DNA of 64,000 bases from Cylindrospermum sp. NIES-4074 (GCA_003994795.1 AP018269.1:620001-684000), one strand, 5' to 3'. Shown: positions 28,737 through 38,458, numbered from the stretch's first letter. Numbers and translations: made by a program. Notes: generated by a model not told the origin, from the letters alone.

Positions 28737-29023
28737 ATTTGGTTGAGATTTTTGTTGGTAATTTACTGGTATAAGTTCTATGTTAGAAGACTTCTATATT
28801 TTCTGGATGACTTTAAGTGTCCAAAGTCTTCAAACTGATAGTTTATGCATTAACTTGAAAGGGAACAAAGAGATATAAAGTTGTCTATTGTTGATTGATA
28901 GTATCCGCTCAATAAGTCGGGGCGGACTACCCGAACAGAAACGATTTTGCGCCATTTGAGGCTTGTGGCTGAACGATTTACCCCAGATTATTGGGCGCTT
29001 ACGATTGATATATATCAGGGTTT
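28737..29023. other. Intergenic region upstream of the GAF histidine kinase
   Basis: AT-rich sequence between the kinase start (28736) and the hairpins that end the petN transcript. It should hold the kinase promoter and leader. I see no gene and no clear regulatory motif. Confidence 0.4.
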
Positions 29024-29095
29024 AAGGACACTGTAATATAGTGTCCTTAAAAAAACATTTTTGGTCGCAGAAAACAGCGCTATGTCTGCGAACAG
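29024..29095 (-). terminator. Paired hairpins downstream of the petN operon
   Basis: On the minus strand, TCGCAGA and TCTGCGA (29093-29069) form a 7-bp stem followed after nine bases by seven T, and next comes a perfect palindrome AAGGACACT/AGTGTCCTT around 29025-29049. The first hairpin is the likely terminator of the petN transcript. Confidence 0.55.
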
Positions 29096-29099
29096 AGGA

Positions 29100-29261
29100 T
29101 TATCGCCGCTTGGGATTACTGCGTCGGAGTTCGCGTGCTTCGTCTTCTCGACGACGGCGATCGCGCCAATCTGCCAAGGTCAAATATCCAACGCCTCCAG
29201 TAACTGCTAAGAGCAGTAAGACGGCAACCAAAGCTAAAATACTCAGAAATGGACTTTCCAC
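29100..29261 (-). CDS. 53-residue single-pass membrane protein next to petN
   Basis: GTG start at 29261, eight bases after the petN stop and preceded by AGAGG as ribosome site. The protein has one hydrophobic helix (FLSILALVAVLLLLAVTGGV) followed by YLTLADWRDRRRREDEAREL and ends NPKRR. It is predicted to sit in the thylakoid or plasma membrane with a charged cytosolic/stromal-side tail. The tight coupling to petN suggests a function with the cytochrome b6f complex or its assembly; I do not recognise a named family. The opposite strand is also open, but the membrane topology and SD support this frame. Confidence 0.75.
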   Translation of the reverse strand: MESPFLSILALVAVLLLLAVTGGVGYLTLADWRDRRRREDEARELRRSNPKRR

Positions 29262-29268
29262 GATGCCT

Positions 29269-29358
29269 CTATAGTCCGTTACGTCCCCAAACTACCATTG
29301 CAATTGACCAAGTGAACACAACCAACAATGATACCCAACCCAGTGTCAAAATTTCCAT
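29269..29358 (-). CDS. petN: Cytochrome b6f complex subunit VIII (PetN)
   Basis: A 29-residue single-helix peptide, [20 protein letters not shown] then MVVWGRNGL. This is the almost invariant PetN sequence, the small subunit of the cytochrome b6f complex required for its stability in the thylakoid membrane. It is too short for ordinary gene finding but the match is unmistakable. It is followed within 8 bases by the 53-residue membrane protein gene. Confidence 0.96.
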   Translation of the reverse strand: MEILTLGWVSLLVVFTWSIAMVVWGRNGL

Positions 29359-29495
29359 AGTCCCACTTTTCAAATAATTACAAAAGGTCTCTAATAGTTA
29401 TCATACCGGGAAAGGGCGGCTGATTGGTCAATAGAGTTAATAGGGATGTTGCACAATTGGATGATGATTTTCTTAATTTAACCTAAAAACGCAAA

Positions 29496-29939
29496 GTGAA
29501 CAGAACTTCCGATATGCAACTGATGGCAGAACGCTTAGAATCCCTCAAAGCTGGGATTATTGGGGGTTTTTCGCTGGGTTTGGCCTTTATCATCACCAGT
29601 TTTGTAAATACTCTAGTGTTAGCCAAGTACCTTCCGGCACTAACCACCGAGCAATTTTTGCTGAGTGGGGCGATCGCAATTTTCTCTGGTTTCCTGTTTG
29701 GTGTCACTTACCGCTATATCATCCGTGTGGATAAAAACCCTCAACTTAAAGCTGGTGGCGTCTTTGCCTTTGGTTTGGTGCGGGGATTAACCCAGATAGA
29801 AGTTGGCTGGAACTTGGCTGAGACAATTGTGCCGCTTCTGGTGCTGGCGCTGGAAAGTGTATTTTGGTTTGCTGTAGCGGCGATCGCGATCGATATCGCT
29901 ATCCAACTTGGTTGGCTCAAACCTTTTCCATCAGTTTAA
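29496..29939 (+). CDS. Conserved four-helix membrane protein of unknown function
   Basis: 147 residues with hydrophobic segments at about 20-43, 52-73, 84-101 and 108-136, so a small integral membrane protein. Highlights are ESLKAGIIGGFSLGLAF, RYIIRVDKNPQLKAGGVFAF and VRGLTQIEVGWNLAET. No catalytic motif or cofactor site is recognised. Start may be at 29496 (MNRTSDMQ) or the Met at residue 7 or 10. It is divergent from petN, with about 140 bases between them. Confidence 0.75.
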   Translation: MNRTSDMQLMAERLESLKAGIIGGFSLGLAFIITSFVNTLVLAKYLPALTTEQFLLSGAIAIFSGFLFGVTYRYIIRVDKNPQLKAGGVFAFGLVRGLTQIEVGWNLAETIVPLLVLALESVFWFAVAAIAIDIAIQLGWLKPFPSV

Positions 29940-30082
29940 ATTAGACATTACATAGATTTAATATTTAGTCAAGTACATGGCTTAATCAATCACCGCTTGT
30001 ATCCAAAATCAGACTTAAAAAGTTTGCTAAGGATATAAAACCTGCTCACAACTTTTTGCAAAATACAAAATCTAAAATTGGT

Positions 30083-30637
30083 ATGGCTCACTATTTTCTT
30101 GTAATCGATCTTGAGGCTACTTGCTGTGATGAAGGTAGTATACCTCGTCACAAAATGGAGATCATCGAAATTGGTGCGGTGATGCTCAATAGAAAAACCT
30201 GGGAAATTGATTCAGAATTTCAACAATTTATCCAACCTGTAATCAACCCTAAATTGACAGCTTTTTGTACAGAACTGACTAGCATTACTCAGCAAGATGT
30301 GAATGATGCACCTCAATTTCCTGAGGCTATATCTACGTTTAAAGAATGGATTGATTTATTCCCTAATCATATTTTTTGCTCTTGGGGTAATTATGACAAA
30401 TCACAATTTATTCAAGATTGTCAGTTTCATAAGATTCCATATCCTTTTAGTTCAGAACACATAAATATCAAAAAGGAATTTTCAGAATATCTTGGTGTAT
30501 CTAAAGGTTTTGGTATGGCAAAAGCTCTCGCTCACCTGGGGATGGAATTGAAAGGTACACACCATAGAGGCATTGACGATGCCCGCAATATTGCAGCTAT
30601 TTACCGACATATGAAAACCCAAAAAATAGCTAAATAA
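30083..30637 (+). CDS. ERI1/KapD-type DEDDh 3 prime exonuclease
   Basis: 184 residues from the ATG at 30083 (MAHYFLVIDLEATCCDEG). The DEDDh exonuclease motifs are: Exo I VIDLEAT with the paired acidic residues, Exo II in CSWGNYDKSQF (Asp), and Exo III HHRGIDDARNIAAIYR with catalytic His and Asp. The spacing and the ATCCDEG insert suit the ERI1/KapD group, which trims structured RNA 3 prime ends in other organisms. It stands alone; the RNA or DNA substrate here is unknown. Confidence 0.88.
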   Translation: MAHYFLVIDLEATCCDEGSIPRHKMEIIEIGAVMLNRKTWEIDSEFQQFIQPVINPKLTAFCTELTSITQQDVNDAPQFPEAISTFKEWIDLFPNHIFCSWGNYDKSQFIQDCQFHKIPYPFSSEHINIKKEFSEYLGVSKGFGMAKALAHLGMELKGTHHRGIDDARNIAAIYRHMKTQKIAK

Positions 30638-30638
30638 C

Positions 30639-30668
30639 GAACAGGGAACAGGGAACAGGGAACAGAGA
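30639..30668. repeat. Short tandem heptamer repeat (AACAGGG)
   Basis: Four consecutive AACAGGG-type heptamers follow directly after the exonuclease stop. Short tandem heptamers (STRRs) are a hallmark of Nostocales genomes. Confidence 0.85.
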
Positions 30669-30718
30669 AAGTAAAGTTATAGGTCGTTTTTTCAAAATTC
30701 AAATATGATTTCTATATG

Positions 30719-32347
30719 CTATTTATTAATCATTTGGGCGAGAATGTTGCGCGTCATAGCTTGGGCATCATTATTCAATACCGAAGGGCGTAATCGAGGT
30801 GCATTGAAATCATCTAGTCCCCAACTCCACTGCATTGAGCCAGTAGCAAATACCTTTGCACCAGACTTTGTAGTGTAAATAGTCATATCAGAATATCTCG
30901 TGCTGCCATTATATTTATAGGGTGAATGGGCTATGCGAACTGTATTAGTTGGAGCATTACCAAACATCCGGTCAACTTCATAACCTAATAGTCCTACAAG
31001 GCGTATTTCTTCCAAAGGTTGTTTATTATTCGCTTTTGCAGATAAGGTATTATTCAGATTCAATTGTGTACCAGCGAGTAACCAATCTGGTGCTGTGCTG
31101 TCTATGACAATATCAGCATTAACTTGAAATGTCTCGAACATGACTCCAAGCAGAGCATCTTCTGGAAGACTCACAGGTTTATTTCGCCAAAGAGTAGTTA
31201 CCAAGTAATCATTTTTGGGGTTATTGTCCCTAGCAAAGGGATCAAGGTCAACACCTTCTTTATAAGCAACAATGGTGCGGTTAATTTCTCTGGTAATTAG
31301 GCTTGGCTCAAAGCGAATTTGCCAATAGCAGGTGTTAGAAGAAAAGAAGCCGAGACTAACACCTTGTTCCCTGGCAGCTTGCACATTTTGCCGCATCTGC
31401 CATGACCAATATTCATCATGACCAACTGAGAGAAATGCTTTATGTAACCAGAGCATTGGTTTACTGCTCTGCACTTCAATGAGATTATTATGTGTATCTA
31501 TGTCGGTGGAGTAGGTGACATCATAACCTTCTCGTTCTAGCCACCGTACCATATTGTATTCCCACCCAGCGCTAGATGTTCTCCTTTTGGGTTGGACATT
31601 TGTTAAAAATTCTCCGGCTCCAATTCCATAAGCGGCTAAACGATTTGGACTAGCGGCATAGGGGCGATTAAAAGATACTTTGGATGCTTGTTTTCCCCGA
31701 CTATTCCAACGATAAAGGGACATACCGCCCCAGTTATTATAAGCTTGATAGGTGGTAACACTGGATTGAAAGAGGATATCAGAAGGACGACTATCATCAC
31801 GGACGACAAAGATGATATAGCTTTGCTTACTACTTTTGCTGGCAGTTAATTTTGCTAAATAAAAACCACTCATCCATTGAGTAGGATCATTGGGGTTGTT
31901 AGGAATTGTTAAAATGTATGGATCTCGCCAATTGCATTCAATTAAACCAGTTGCTTGAGTCACTATTGGTAACGGTTGCTTAACAGCAGTGCGTTTAATT
32001 GCCGATGCCATTTGTCTTCCTCCTGCACCGCCATACCAACCCATACGAAAGATTTCAATGGTGTAGCTTGGCTCTTTCGTATTTACAAAAAACTTGATTT
32101 CTTCGCCACGATTGACGCTAGTCATTGAAGCATAACCTTCAATTTCACGTTGAATAGCAGGATTAGTTAACTGCCATTCAGTAGTGCCGATTTTTTTATT
32201 TTCAATGATTGTGGGATTATTTTTCTGTTGAGGTGTGGGTATATCGATAGTCTGGGCAGATGGCTGTGAAACGATTAAGGTGATGAAAACAAAAAGTGCT
32301 GGCAAGATAACTCTGATAACAAATTTTAATCGCTTTCTGAAAAACAT
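30719..32347 (-). CDS. Exported protein with N,N-dimethylformamidase beta-subunit-like domain
   Basis: 542 residues from the ATG at 32347 (MFFRKRLKFVIRVILPALFV), which gives a clear signal peptide ending near SQPSAQ. After an Ig-like N-terminal part (EGYASMTSVNRGEEIKFFV, YTIEIFRMGWYGG) comes the large-subunit-like region: TYQAYNNWGGMSLY, YDVTYSTDIDTHN, SVGHDEYWSWQMR, LGFFSSNTCYWQIR. This matches the family named after the N,N-dimethylformamidase beta subunit, whose members are mostly of unknown substrate in bacteria. It should act in the periplasm or outside. It belongs to a run of envelope genes on the same strand with the GT-C and GT2 genes. Confidence 0.82.
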   Translation of the reverse strand: MFFRKRLKFVIRVILPALFVFITLIVSQPSAQTIDIPTPQQKNNPTIIENKKIGTTEWQLTNPAIQREIEGYASMTSVNRGEEIKFFVNTKEPSYTIEIFRMGWYGGAGGRQMASAIKRTAVKQPLPIVTQATGLIECNWRDPYILTIPNNPNDPTQWMSGFYLAKLTASKSSKQSYIIFVVRDDSRPSDILFQSSVTTYQAYNNWGGMSLYRWNSRGKQASKVSFNRPYAASPNRLAAYGIGAGEFLTNVQPKRRTSSAGWEYNMVRWLEREGYDVTYSTDIDTHNNLIEVQSSKPMLWLHKAFLSVGHDEYWSWQMRQNVQAAREQGVSLGFFSSNTCYWQIRFEPSLITREINRTIVAYKEGVDLDPFARDNNPKNDYLVTTLWRNKPVSLPEDALLGVMFETFQVNADIVIDSTAPDWLLAGTQLNLNNTLSAKANNKQPLEEIRLVGLLGYEVDRMFGNAPTNTVRIAHSPYKYNGSTRYSDMTIYTTKSGAKVFATGSMQWSWGLDDFNAPRLRPSVLNNDAQAMTRNILAQMINK

Positions 32348-32456
32348 TACTGCTTTATCAATTAAGTAGAGATTACACTTGATGTAGTCATTTTCACAGT
32401 TATTCACCAGTTAAAGCAATAGCAGAAGAGGAATTTTCTCTATAATTTGGTGTGTA

Positions 32457-34178
32457 TTAATTTTTAAAGCAGTGATAAATCTTATATTCGTAACCGTTGA
32501 CTGCTGGCAAGGATTGCGTGTCAGCAGTACATTGTTTCACTGCTTCTGCTACGGGAGCATGAAAATTTACTAACCACAAGTCCAATGGTCTTGGTAACGT
32601 CTTTAAAGTATTTTCTAGGGCGGTGGTAGAAGTATTGGGGTCTTGGTCTTGATGGGCAAGGAGAAATAAGGGAGATGGAAATTTTGGATTTTGGATTTTA
32701 AATTCTCTGGCTACTCCCATCATTTCTCCAATATGTACATGAGTTCTTTGAGTGGTGGCAATCAGCGCTGGTACAGAAGATGTTTGTTTAATGAGTTGTA
32801 CAAACTGGTCAGGACGATAGTATTTTTGATAGCCAAGATTGCTAAAAACTGTGATGGCGCTAACAAATCCCATTAACCAAATTATGATCACGGCTTGTTT
32901 GCCATTGATGCCCCATCTGCTAATTACTTCTTGGGGAGGATGCCAACAAACGGCTAAAGTTGCTCCTAGTAAGACGATAACTGCGGGAAAGTAAACAAAG
33001 TTATAGCGAGCGCCCCGTGTGAGGTCTATGCCCAAGAAGTAGGTAAAGATGAAGAATAATGCGATCGCACCGATAACTACCCCAACATATACCTGAGTCA
33101 TTAAACGGGTTTCTGGTTGCTGTAGCTGAATCTTGAACCCACGAACCATAATTGGTGCTGCCCAAATCAAGAAAATCAGCATGACTAATCCAGAAGCAAT
33201 CATAATCGCAATGTGTGGTGCTTCAACTGGTAACAAATAAAGCATCGTCACCCAGGCGGCAAAAGCTTGAAAAAGTGGGCTTAACCAAGCAAATCCCACG
33301 CGGGGTTGCTGTATCCACTCGGTTAATTTGCTGCCATAGCTGTTTTGTAAAAATATTGGCAACCAAATTATCCCCGCTACACCAGTGCCCACGGCAACAG
33401 CATAGATGCGCTTCCAGGGTGGGGAGATGGGGGGAACTATGCTGCTATTTTGGCGATATTGCCATGCGAGAAAAACCAAAACTAAAGCTTCTGTGCAGAG
33501 GGTGAGGGTGAAGAAGTAATGAGTGGCTATACCCAGAGCATTAATTACTACCCAAGAAAGTGCTATCCAAATTGGTAATTTTGTGCGGTGTTGGATGTGA
33601 TTTGTGGTGATTACCAAACAAGCGAGAGAGGCAATCACCCACAAGATTGCTAAGGTGTAATGACGGGCTTCTTGTGCCAGAAAGATGCCGTAGGGTGAAA
33701 CTGCCATCATGGCAGCAGCTAAATTGCTAGCGGAACGGGAGCGAAAACTGAGCCAGCTTAAGCCATAGATGGCAGGAATCGATGCAGCGCCGAAAATAGC
33801 AGCAAGCGATCGCGCTCCCCACAAAGAAACTAAACCCCCAATTGTGGGAAACAACTGCATCCACCAGTGAGCTAACACAAAGTAAAGTGGGGGATGGTTA
33901 GTTTCATGACTCAAGTGTGCCCAAACGTCTTGGAAAGTAGCGCCGGCTTGGGGTTGTAATGGTTGCAAGAGGATATCTGGGGCGATCGCTTGATCTAGCG
34001 GTACTTGCAAAAAACTATTACCCAAACTAAACACCAAAGTGGAAAATTCATCAGTCCACGGAGGCTTACTAGTCAAGTTGGCTAGACGCAAACCCAGTCC
34101 GATGAGCAACCACATCAGACACGGCAAGAGGTGACACCAGGGGCGAGGGAGTTTAGTATACCAATTATACAAATGCAT
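32457..34178 (-). CDS. GT39/ArnT-like membrane glycosyltransferase
   Basis: A 573-residue polytopic protein with about ten transmembrane helices. The GT-C fold signs are PPWTDEFSTLVF in the first periplasmic loop (acidic D/E for metal or lipid-linked donor) and the HETNHPPLYFVLAHWWMQLF stretch before the second helix. Such enzymes move a sugar from a polyprenyl-phosphate donor onto a protein or lipid on the outer face of the membrane. The next gene upstream can make such a donor. Acceptor unknown. Confidence 0.85.
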   Translation of the reverse strand: MHLYNWYTKLPRPWCHLLPCLMWLLIGLGLRLANLTSKPPWTDEFSTLVFSLGNSFLQVPLDQAIAPDILLQPLQPQAGATFQDVWAHLSHETNHPPLYFVLAHWWMQLFPTIGGLVSLWGARSLAAIFGAASIPAIYGLSWLSFRSRSASNLAAAMMAVSPYGIFLAQEARHYTLAILWVIASLACLVITTNHIQHRTKLPIWIALSWVVINALGIATHYFFTLTLCTEALVLVFLAWQYRQNSSIVPPISPPWKRIYAVAVGTGVAGIIWLPIFLQNSYGSKLTEWIQQPRVGFAWLSPLFQAFAAWVTMLYLLPVEAPHIAIMIASGLVMLIFLIWAAPIMVRGFKIQLQQPETRLMTQVYVGVVIGAIALFFIFTYFLGIDLTRGARYNFVYFPAVIVLLGATLAVCWHPPQEVISRWGINGKQAVIIIWLMGFVSAITVFSNLGYQKYYRPDQFVQLIKQTSSVPALIATTQRTHVHIGEMMGVAREFKIQNPKFPSPLFLLAHQDQDPNTSTTALENTLKTLPRPLDLWLVNFHAPVAEAVKQCTADTQSLPAVNGYEYKIYHCFKN

Positions 34179-34290
34179 CCTTTATGAGATAGAAGTTTTG
34201 CTTGCTGTAGCCACTGAGTAACTAGCATCGGCTTTTCAGCAACCTGATTATCTTCCTACAAAAGTGGAACCCATCCCCAACAGTAGCTGA

Positions 34291-35550
34291 CTATTTCACG
34301 TCAGTTACTCGCCAGCTGAGTTTTAAGTTAACCCAAAAATTCCAAATTGTCGCAATGGCGATCGCGATCAGGTTGGCAATGTAGCGGTTAGGAATTAGGA
34401 AATTAAACACCAAATTCAATACCAGCACATTCAAAACTAATCCAGCAAGGCAAATAATGTTGAATTTAAAAAAGCGCTTGAGGCGTTGATGCCCTTCCTG
34501 TTGTCTCATACTGACATCAGCAAATGTCCAAGCATCATTCCACAAAAAATTATTGAAAATTGCGATTTCACCAGCAATGATTTTACTGCGAGTCAGCGGT
34601 AAAGCGAGGGTTGCGGGATCACTCAGTAAGTAAAGCATGGCCATATCCACAAAAACCCCACTCAGTCCCACCAAACCAAAGCGGAGGAATCGCCCAATGG
34701 GAAAATTGATGTTTTCAGTCAATTTTCCTAACCGCCCTGTGGAAACCCGCAACCGGATGAGATGGTGGATGTAATCGACATATTGCTTCCATGTCACCTT
34801 GCTTTCACCCTCTTTGCGTTCGCAGAAGACATAACCCACTTCGGCAATTTCTTCTACATTCCCCCGCCCGATGACCTCTAGGAGAATTTTATATCCTACA
34901 GGATTGAGGGTTGCGCCTGCGATCGCCTGACGACGTACCATAAAGTAACCACTCATAGGGTCGGTAACTCTTCCCAGTACTCCTGGTAGAATAATCAATC
35001 CCAACACCTGAGCGCCACGGGACAAAAAACGCCTGACAATACTCCAACTACTAACCCCACCTCCTTCTACATGACGACTAGCTACTGCCAAATCTGCTCC
35101 CCCTTCAATTTTGCGGAACAGTTCCATCAGTACCTCTGGTGGATGCTGCAAATCCCCGTCAATGACGCCTAAAACATTTCCCCTAGCTACCTGCCACCCG
35201 CGAATTACTGCCGAAGACAGCCCCCGTTCCTGTTGGCGGCGCATTACCCGCAATTGGGGGTATTCTGCTATTAGGGATTGTGCTACTTCCCAAGTCCGGT
35301 CTGGGCTATCATCGTCTACCACAATCAACTCGTAGTCAATGGCGTAGGCGCAGCCCGTCGTAGACATCGCTTCATCCAACAGCTGGCTCAAAATCCTCAC
35401 TACATTCTGGATATTGTCACGCTCTTTATAAGTGGGAATCACTAGAGAAAGATAGATACCACCTGCATCTACATCGGCAGGCAGAAATTCAGAAATCTGT
35501 AATGGGCCAGTTGGAGGGGCTAAAAGCGAGTCTGTTGAATCGAGATTCAT
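34291..35550 (-). CDS. Polyprenyl-phosphate sugar synthase (GT2) with C-terminal GtrA domain
   Basis: 419 residues from the ATG at 35550 (MNLDSTDSLLAPP). Residues about 35-270 are a GT2 dolichyl-phosphate-mannose-synthase-like domain: LSLVIPTYKERDNIQNV, VVDDDSPDRTWEV, IDGDLQHPPE (DXD) and PMSGYFMVRR. Residues about 285-415 are a GtrA-like four-helix membrane domain (FLRFGLVGLSGVFVDM, AIFNNFLWNDAWTF). It should make a polyprenyl-phosphate-linked sugar at the inner face and help flip it, supplying the GT39-type enzyme downstream. The frame extends to 35598 but the context favours the inner ATG. Confidence 0.88.
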   Translation of the reverse strand: MNLDSTDSLLAPPTGPLQISEFLPADVDAGGIYLSLVIPTYKERDNIQNVVRILSQLLDEAMSTTGCAYAIDYELIVVDDDSPDRTWEVAQSLIAEYPQLRVMRRQQERGLSSAVIRGWQVARGNVLGVIDGDLQHPPEVLMELFRKIEGGADLAVASRHVEGGGVSSWSIVRRFLSRGAQVLGLIILPGVLGRVTDPMSGYFMVRRQAIAGATLNPVGYKILLEVIGRGNVEEIAEVGYVFCERKEGESKVTWKQYVDYIHHLIRLRVSTGRLGKLTENINFPIGRFLRFGLVGLSGVFVDMAMLYLLSDPATLALPLTRSKIIAGEIAIFNNFLWNDAWTFADVSMRQQEGHQRLKRFFKFNIICLAGLVLNVLVLNLVFNFLIPNRYIANLIAIAIATIWNFWVNLKLSWRVTDVK

Positions 35551-36508
35551 AAAGTAAATTTTAAATTGTAGGAGAGGGTCTATGGAGGTTGACGCCAAAT
35601 AGGGTATGGTATTATTTTTCTAGCAGATACTGAGCTTTGTCACTTGCACCATTGGCAACTAACATTTTATAAATGTTTTGATTGTTGTAGTTAGCTGTTG
35701 TCAGGTTAAGTAATTACCCAATATGAAGTATAATACTTGGTTGGTATTTAACTAAGTATTAATTTTTATCAAAAATTATTCTGTAATTCTATTATTTAGT
35801 ACAGCTTGTTTATAAAATCAACAGTAAAACTGAGTAAGACACTATAGATGGATAAAACACACTAGTACCGCTTTCTCGGAATTAACAATTAACAATTAAA
35901 AAAGTAGATTCCACAAGCTTTTGAGTTGAAACTCACTGGTTAGTTATTTTTGCCCCACGACACTAATACTGCTGCTCGCATTAGCGGAGACTGCGATGAC
36001 GCTGAAGTCAAAATTAGAAATTAAAAAAGCTTATGACGTAAGCCTTTGGTCTATTTTGAATAGTAGCTTTATTCCCGCCGTGATCTACTTTTTTTAAAAT
36101 GGGTAGTTAAACAAATCATAGAGTACATCTGTAAGTCTATAAATTTAGAACTTAGGTACTGTGAAATTCAACGTCATGTGTTTTAACACAATTCGGGTGT
36201 TTCTGGTTGTTGATAACTGCCCTTCGATAGATGGAGAACACTCGCCAATCGTGAAAAAATCAGGCTTAGTCTCTGAAAATATCGAAAACATATTTTATTC
36301 TTTATGTCAATGCGTAAATCTTAAAATTCTTTCATCATCTCTAGATTTATTTGCTAAATTATCTACACGAGACGGCAAAAATGCTGAAGCTTGAGAGCTT
36401 TCAAATTCATAAAAATCTTGTAAGCCTTCAGCCCTCATTTAATCTAAGCGTGGTTATTTTAAACTATTCAATAAAAATACTTGTCGTAAATTAATAAGCC
36501 TGCTAAAA
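35551..36508. other. 958-bp intergenic region with a dispersed-repeat copy
   Basis: No convincing gene. At 36051-36090 ATTTTGAATAGTAGCTTTAT and CCGCCGT match the element at 22383-22425, and the AT-rich text on the left (AATTAAAAAAGC...) also resembles it. Short frames at 36161-36394 have no SD, no family resemblance and no codon preference I can support. Promoters for both divergent glycosyltransferase genes must lie here. Confidence 0.5.
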
Positions 36509-38458
36509 ATGTATATTTTATTGCCCCTTATTTCCTTAATGGCGATATTTTCGCTAATTAATAAAACTCGCAATAATTGGCGTGAATCAGTAATACTATC
36601 TTCTATTTATTGGGGAGTTTTACTCACTGTCATTACAGAATTGTTGAGCTTATTTAAACTAGTGACATTCGGCTGGATATTAGGAGTTTGGGCATTGATA
36701 TGCGTCATCTTAATTTGTGCCCTTTTTAGGTTTAATCCTCCAGCTTTATCTACTTCAGAACCATATAATCCTACTCAGGCTAAGGAAAAAGAAAAAATCC
36801 AGCCTTTAATAATTTTCTTGTTGGGTGGTGTCGGCTTTATTGTATTGACAATTGGATTAATAGCTATCATCGCACCCCCAAATAACTGGGATTCTATGGA
36901 CTATCATATGAGTCGTGTTGCTTATTGGATACAAAATCATAGCATTGCTCATTATCCGACAAGTTACACTCCGCAATTATATCAAAATCCTTGGTCAGAG
37001 TTTGCTATTTTGCATTTTCAAATTTTGAGTGGTGGTGACTACTACGCCAATTTAGTTCAATGGTTAAGTATGATTGGCTGCTTAGTCGGAGTCTCATTAA
37101 TTGCAAAACAACTAGGAGCAAATTTACGAGGTCAGGTTTTATCTGCTGTTGTAACTGCAACAATTCCTATGGGAATTTTGCAAGCCTCTAGCACTCAAAA
37201 TGACTATGTAATTGCATTTTGGGTAGTTTGTCTTGCCTACTATACGCTAGTAATGATAAAAGCAGGAAAAAGCAGTAGTTGGACTAATTTATTTAGTGTT
37301 GGTAGCAGTATAGGACTAGCGATTTTGACCAAGGGAACTGCTTATTTTTATGTATTTCCCTTCTTGATTTGGTTGAGTTTATCCCAAATCAAACGCTTAC
37401 GCTGGCAAGTATGGAAACCTGTTTTAATAGTAGGGAGCATATCTTTATCGCTGAATATTAGCCACTATTTGCGTAATTATTATTTATTTGCTTCACCGCT
37501 TGGTGAACCCAGTGACTATAAAAATGAATTGCTTGGTATCAACATACTTTTCTCTAACGTCTTGAGAAATCTTGCTTTACACATAGGTACACCGATTGGT
37601 TTATGGAATGGTCTAGCAAATAGATTAATCCAAATCATACATATCTTCCTGGGTATAGATGTTAATGATCCACGGATAACTTTTTCTCAAACATTTTTTG
37701 TGCCGGGTGGTTGGTCAAGTATTGGGATATATGCTAATGAAAATAGTGCTGGTAACTTAGTGACTTTATTCATAAGTATACTAATAATAATTATTTTTCT
37801 GTTTCAAAAACAAATTCGTCAGCAAAGTTATATTTCTGCTTATTTAATTACTGTCATATCTACTTTTTTGCTGTTTTGCTACTTAGTAAAATGGCAACCC
37901 TGGAATAGTCGTCTTCATTTGCCTTTTTTCGTACTGCTATCTCCATTTATAGGCGTTATCTTATCCAAGATTAAGAAACAAAAACTAGTGATTTCTCTAG
38001 CAATATTTCTGCTTGTATCATCATTGCCCTGGTTGGCATTAAACAGGTTTAGACCTCTAATTAATAACAATAATATATTCCAAGTTAGCAGAGTTGAGCA
38101 GTATTTCACTAATAGACCGTACCTCAAAGGTACTTATGTGGGAGCAGTTGAGTTTTTAAATTCAAAAAATTGCTCAGATATCGGGCTATTAATGGGGAAT
38201 GACCCTTGGGAATATCCTTTGTGGGTAATTTTGCAAAAAGATAAGCAAAAAATGCTGAAAATCCAACATATTAATGTTAATAATATTTCAGCAACCATAG
38301 AGAGAATGTATCCCTATAATGAGTTTGAACCTTGTGGAATTGTGGCGATGGAAACCAAAAAGAGCAAACGAGATAAACTTCAAGAAACTTATTTTAAAAA
38401 TAAAACTTATAAGCGAGCATGGGATTCTTTAGAACTGGGAGTATTTATCAAAAAGTAG
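36509..38458 (+). CDS. Large GT-C-type membrane protein (putative glycosyltransferase)
   Basis: A 649-residue protein with 11-13 hydrophobic segments. The first long loop has PPNNWDSMDYHMSRVAYWIQ, with acidic residues placed as in GT39/PMT-type GT-C enzymes, and SYTPQLYQNPWSEF after it. The C-terminal 130 residues are soluble and periplasmic (VEFLNSKNCSDIGLLMGNDP). This suits a glycosyltransferase using a lipid-linked donor. AT-rich codon use (many AAT, TTA, ATA) is stronger than in flanking genes, hinting at acquisition. Its acceptor is unknown. Confidence 0.75.
   Translation: MYILLPLISLMAIFSLINKTRNNWRESVILSSIYWGVLLTVITELLSLFKLVTFGWILGVWALICVILICALFRFNPPALSTSEPYNPTQAKEKEKIQPLIIFLLGGVGFIVLTIGLIAIIAPPNNWDSMDYHMSRVAYWIQNHSIAHYPTSYTPQLYQNPWSEFAILHFQILSGGDYYANLVQWLSMIGCLVGVSLIAKQLGANLRGQVLSAVVTATIPMGILQASSTQNDYVIAFWVVCLAYYTLVMIKAGKSSSWTNLFSVGSSIGLAILTKGTAYFYVFPFLIWLSLSQIKRLRWQVWKPVLIVGSISLSLNISHYLRNYYLFASPLGEPSDYKNELLGINILFSNVLRNLALHIGTPIGLWNGLANRLIQIIHIFLGIDVNDPRITFSQTFFVPGGWSSIGIYANENSAGNLVTLFISILIIIIFLFQKQIRQQSYISAYLITVISTFLLFCYLVKWQPWNSRLHLPFFVLLSPFIGVILSKIKKQKLVISLAIFLLVSSLPWLALNRFRPLINNNNIFQVSRVEQYFTNRPYLKGTYVGAVEFLNSKNCSDIGLLMGNDPWEYPLWVILQKDKQKMLKIQHINVNNISATIERMYPYNEFEPCGIVAMETKKSKRDKLQETYFKNKTYKRAWDSLELGVFIKK

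Noticed and set aside
29041-29274. 77-codon plus-strand frame opposite the petN operon
   Set aside because: It is the complement of the 53-residue membrane protein, which has an SD and membrane topology; the plus frame is basic low-complexity.
36161-36394. 77-codon frame in the 958-bp spacer
   Set aside because: No SD, no conserved pattern and AT-rich spacer composition.
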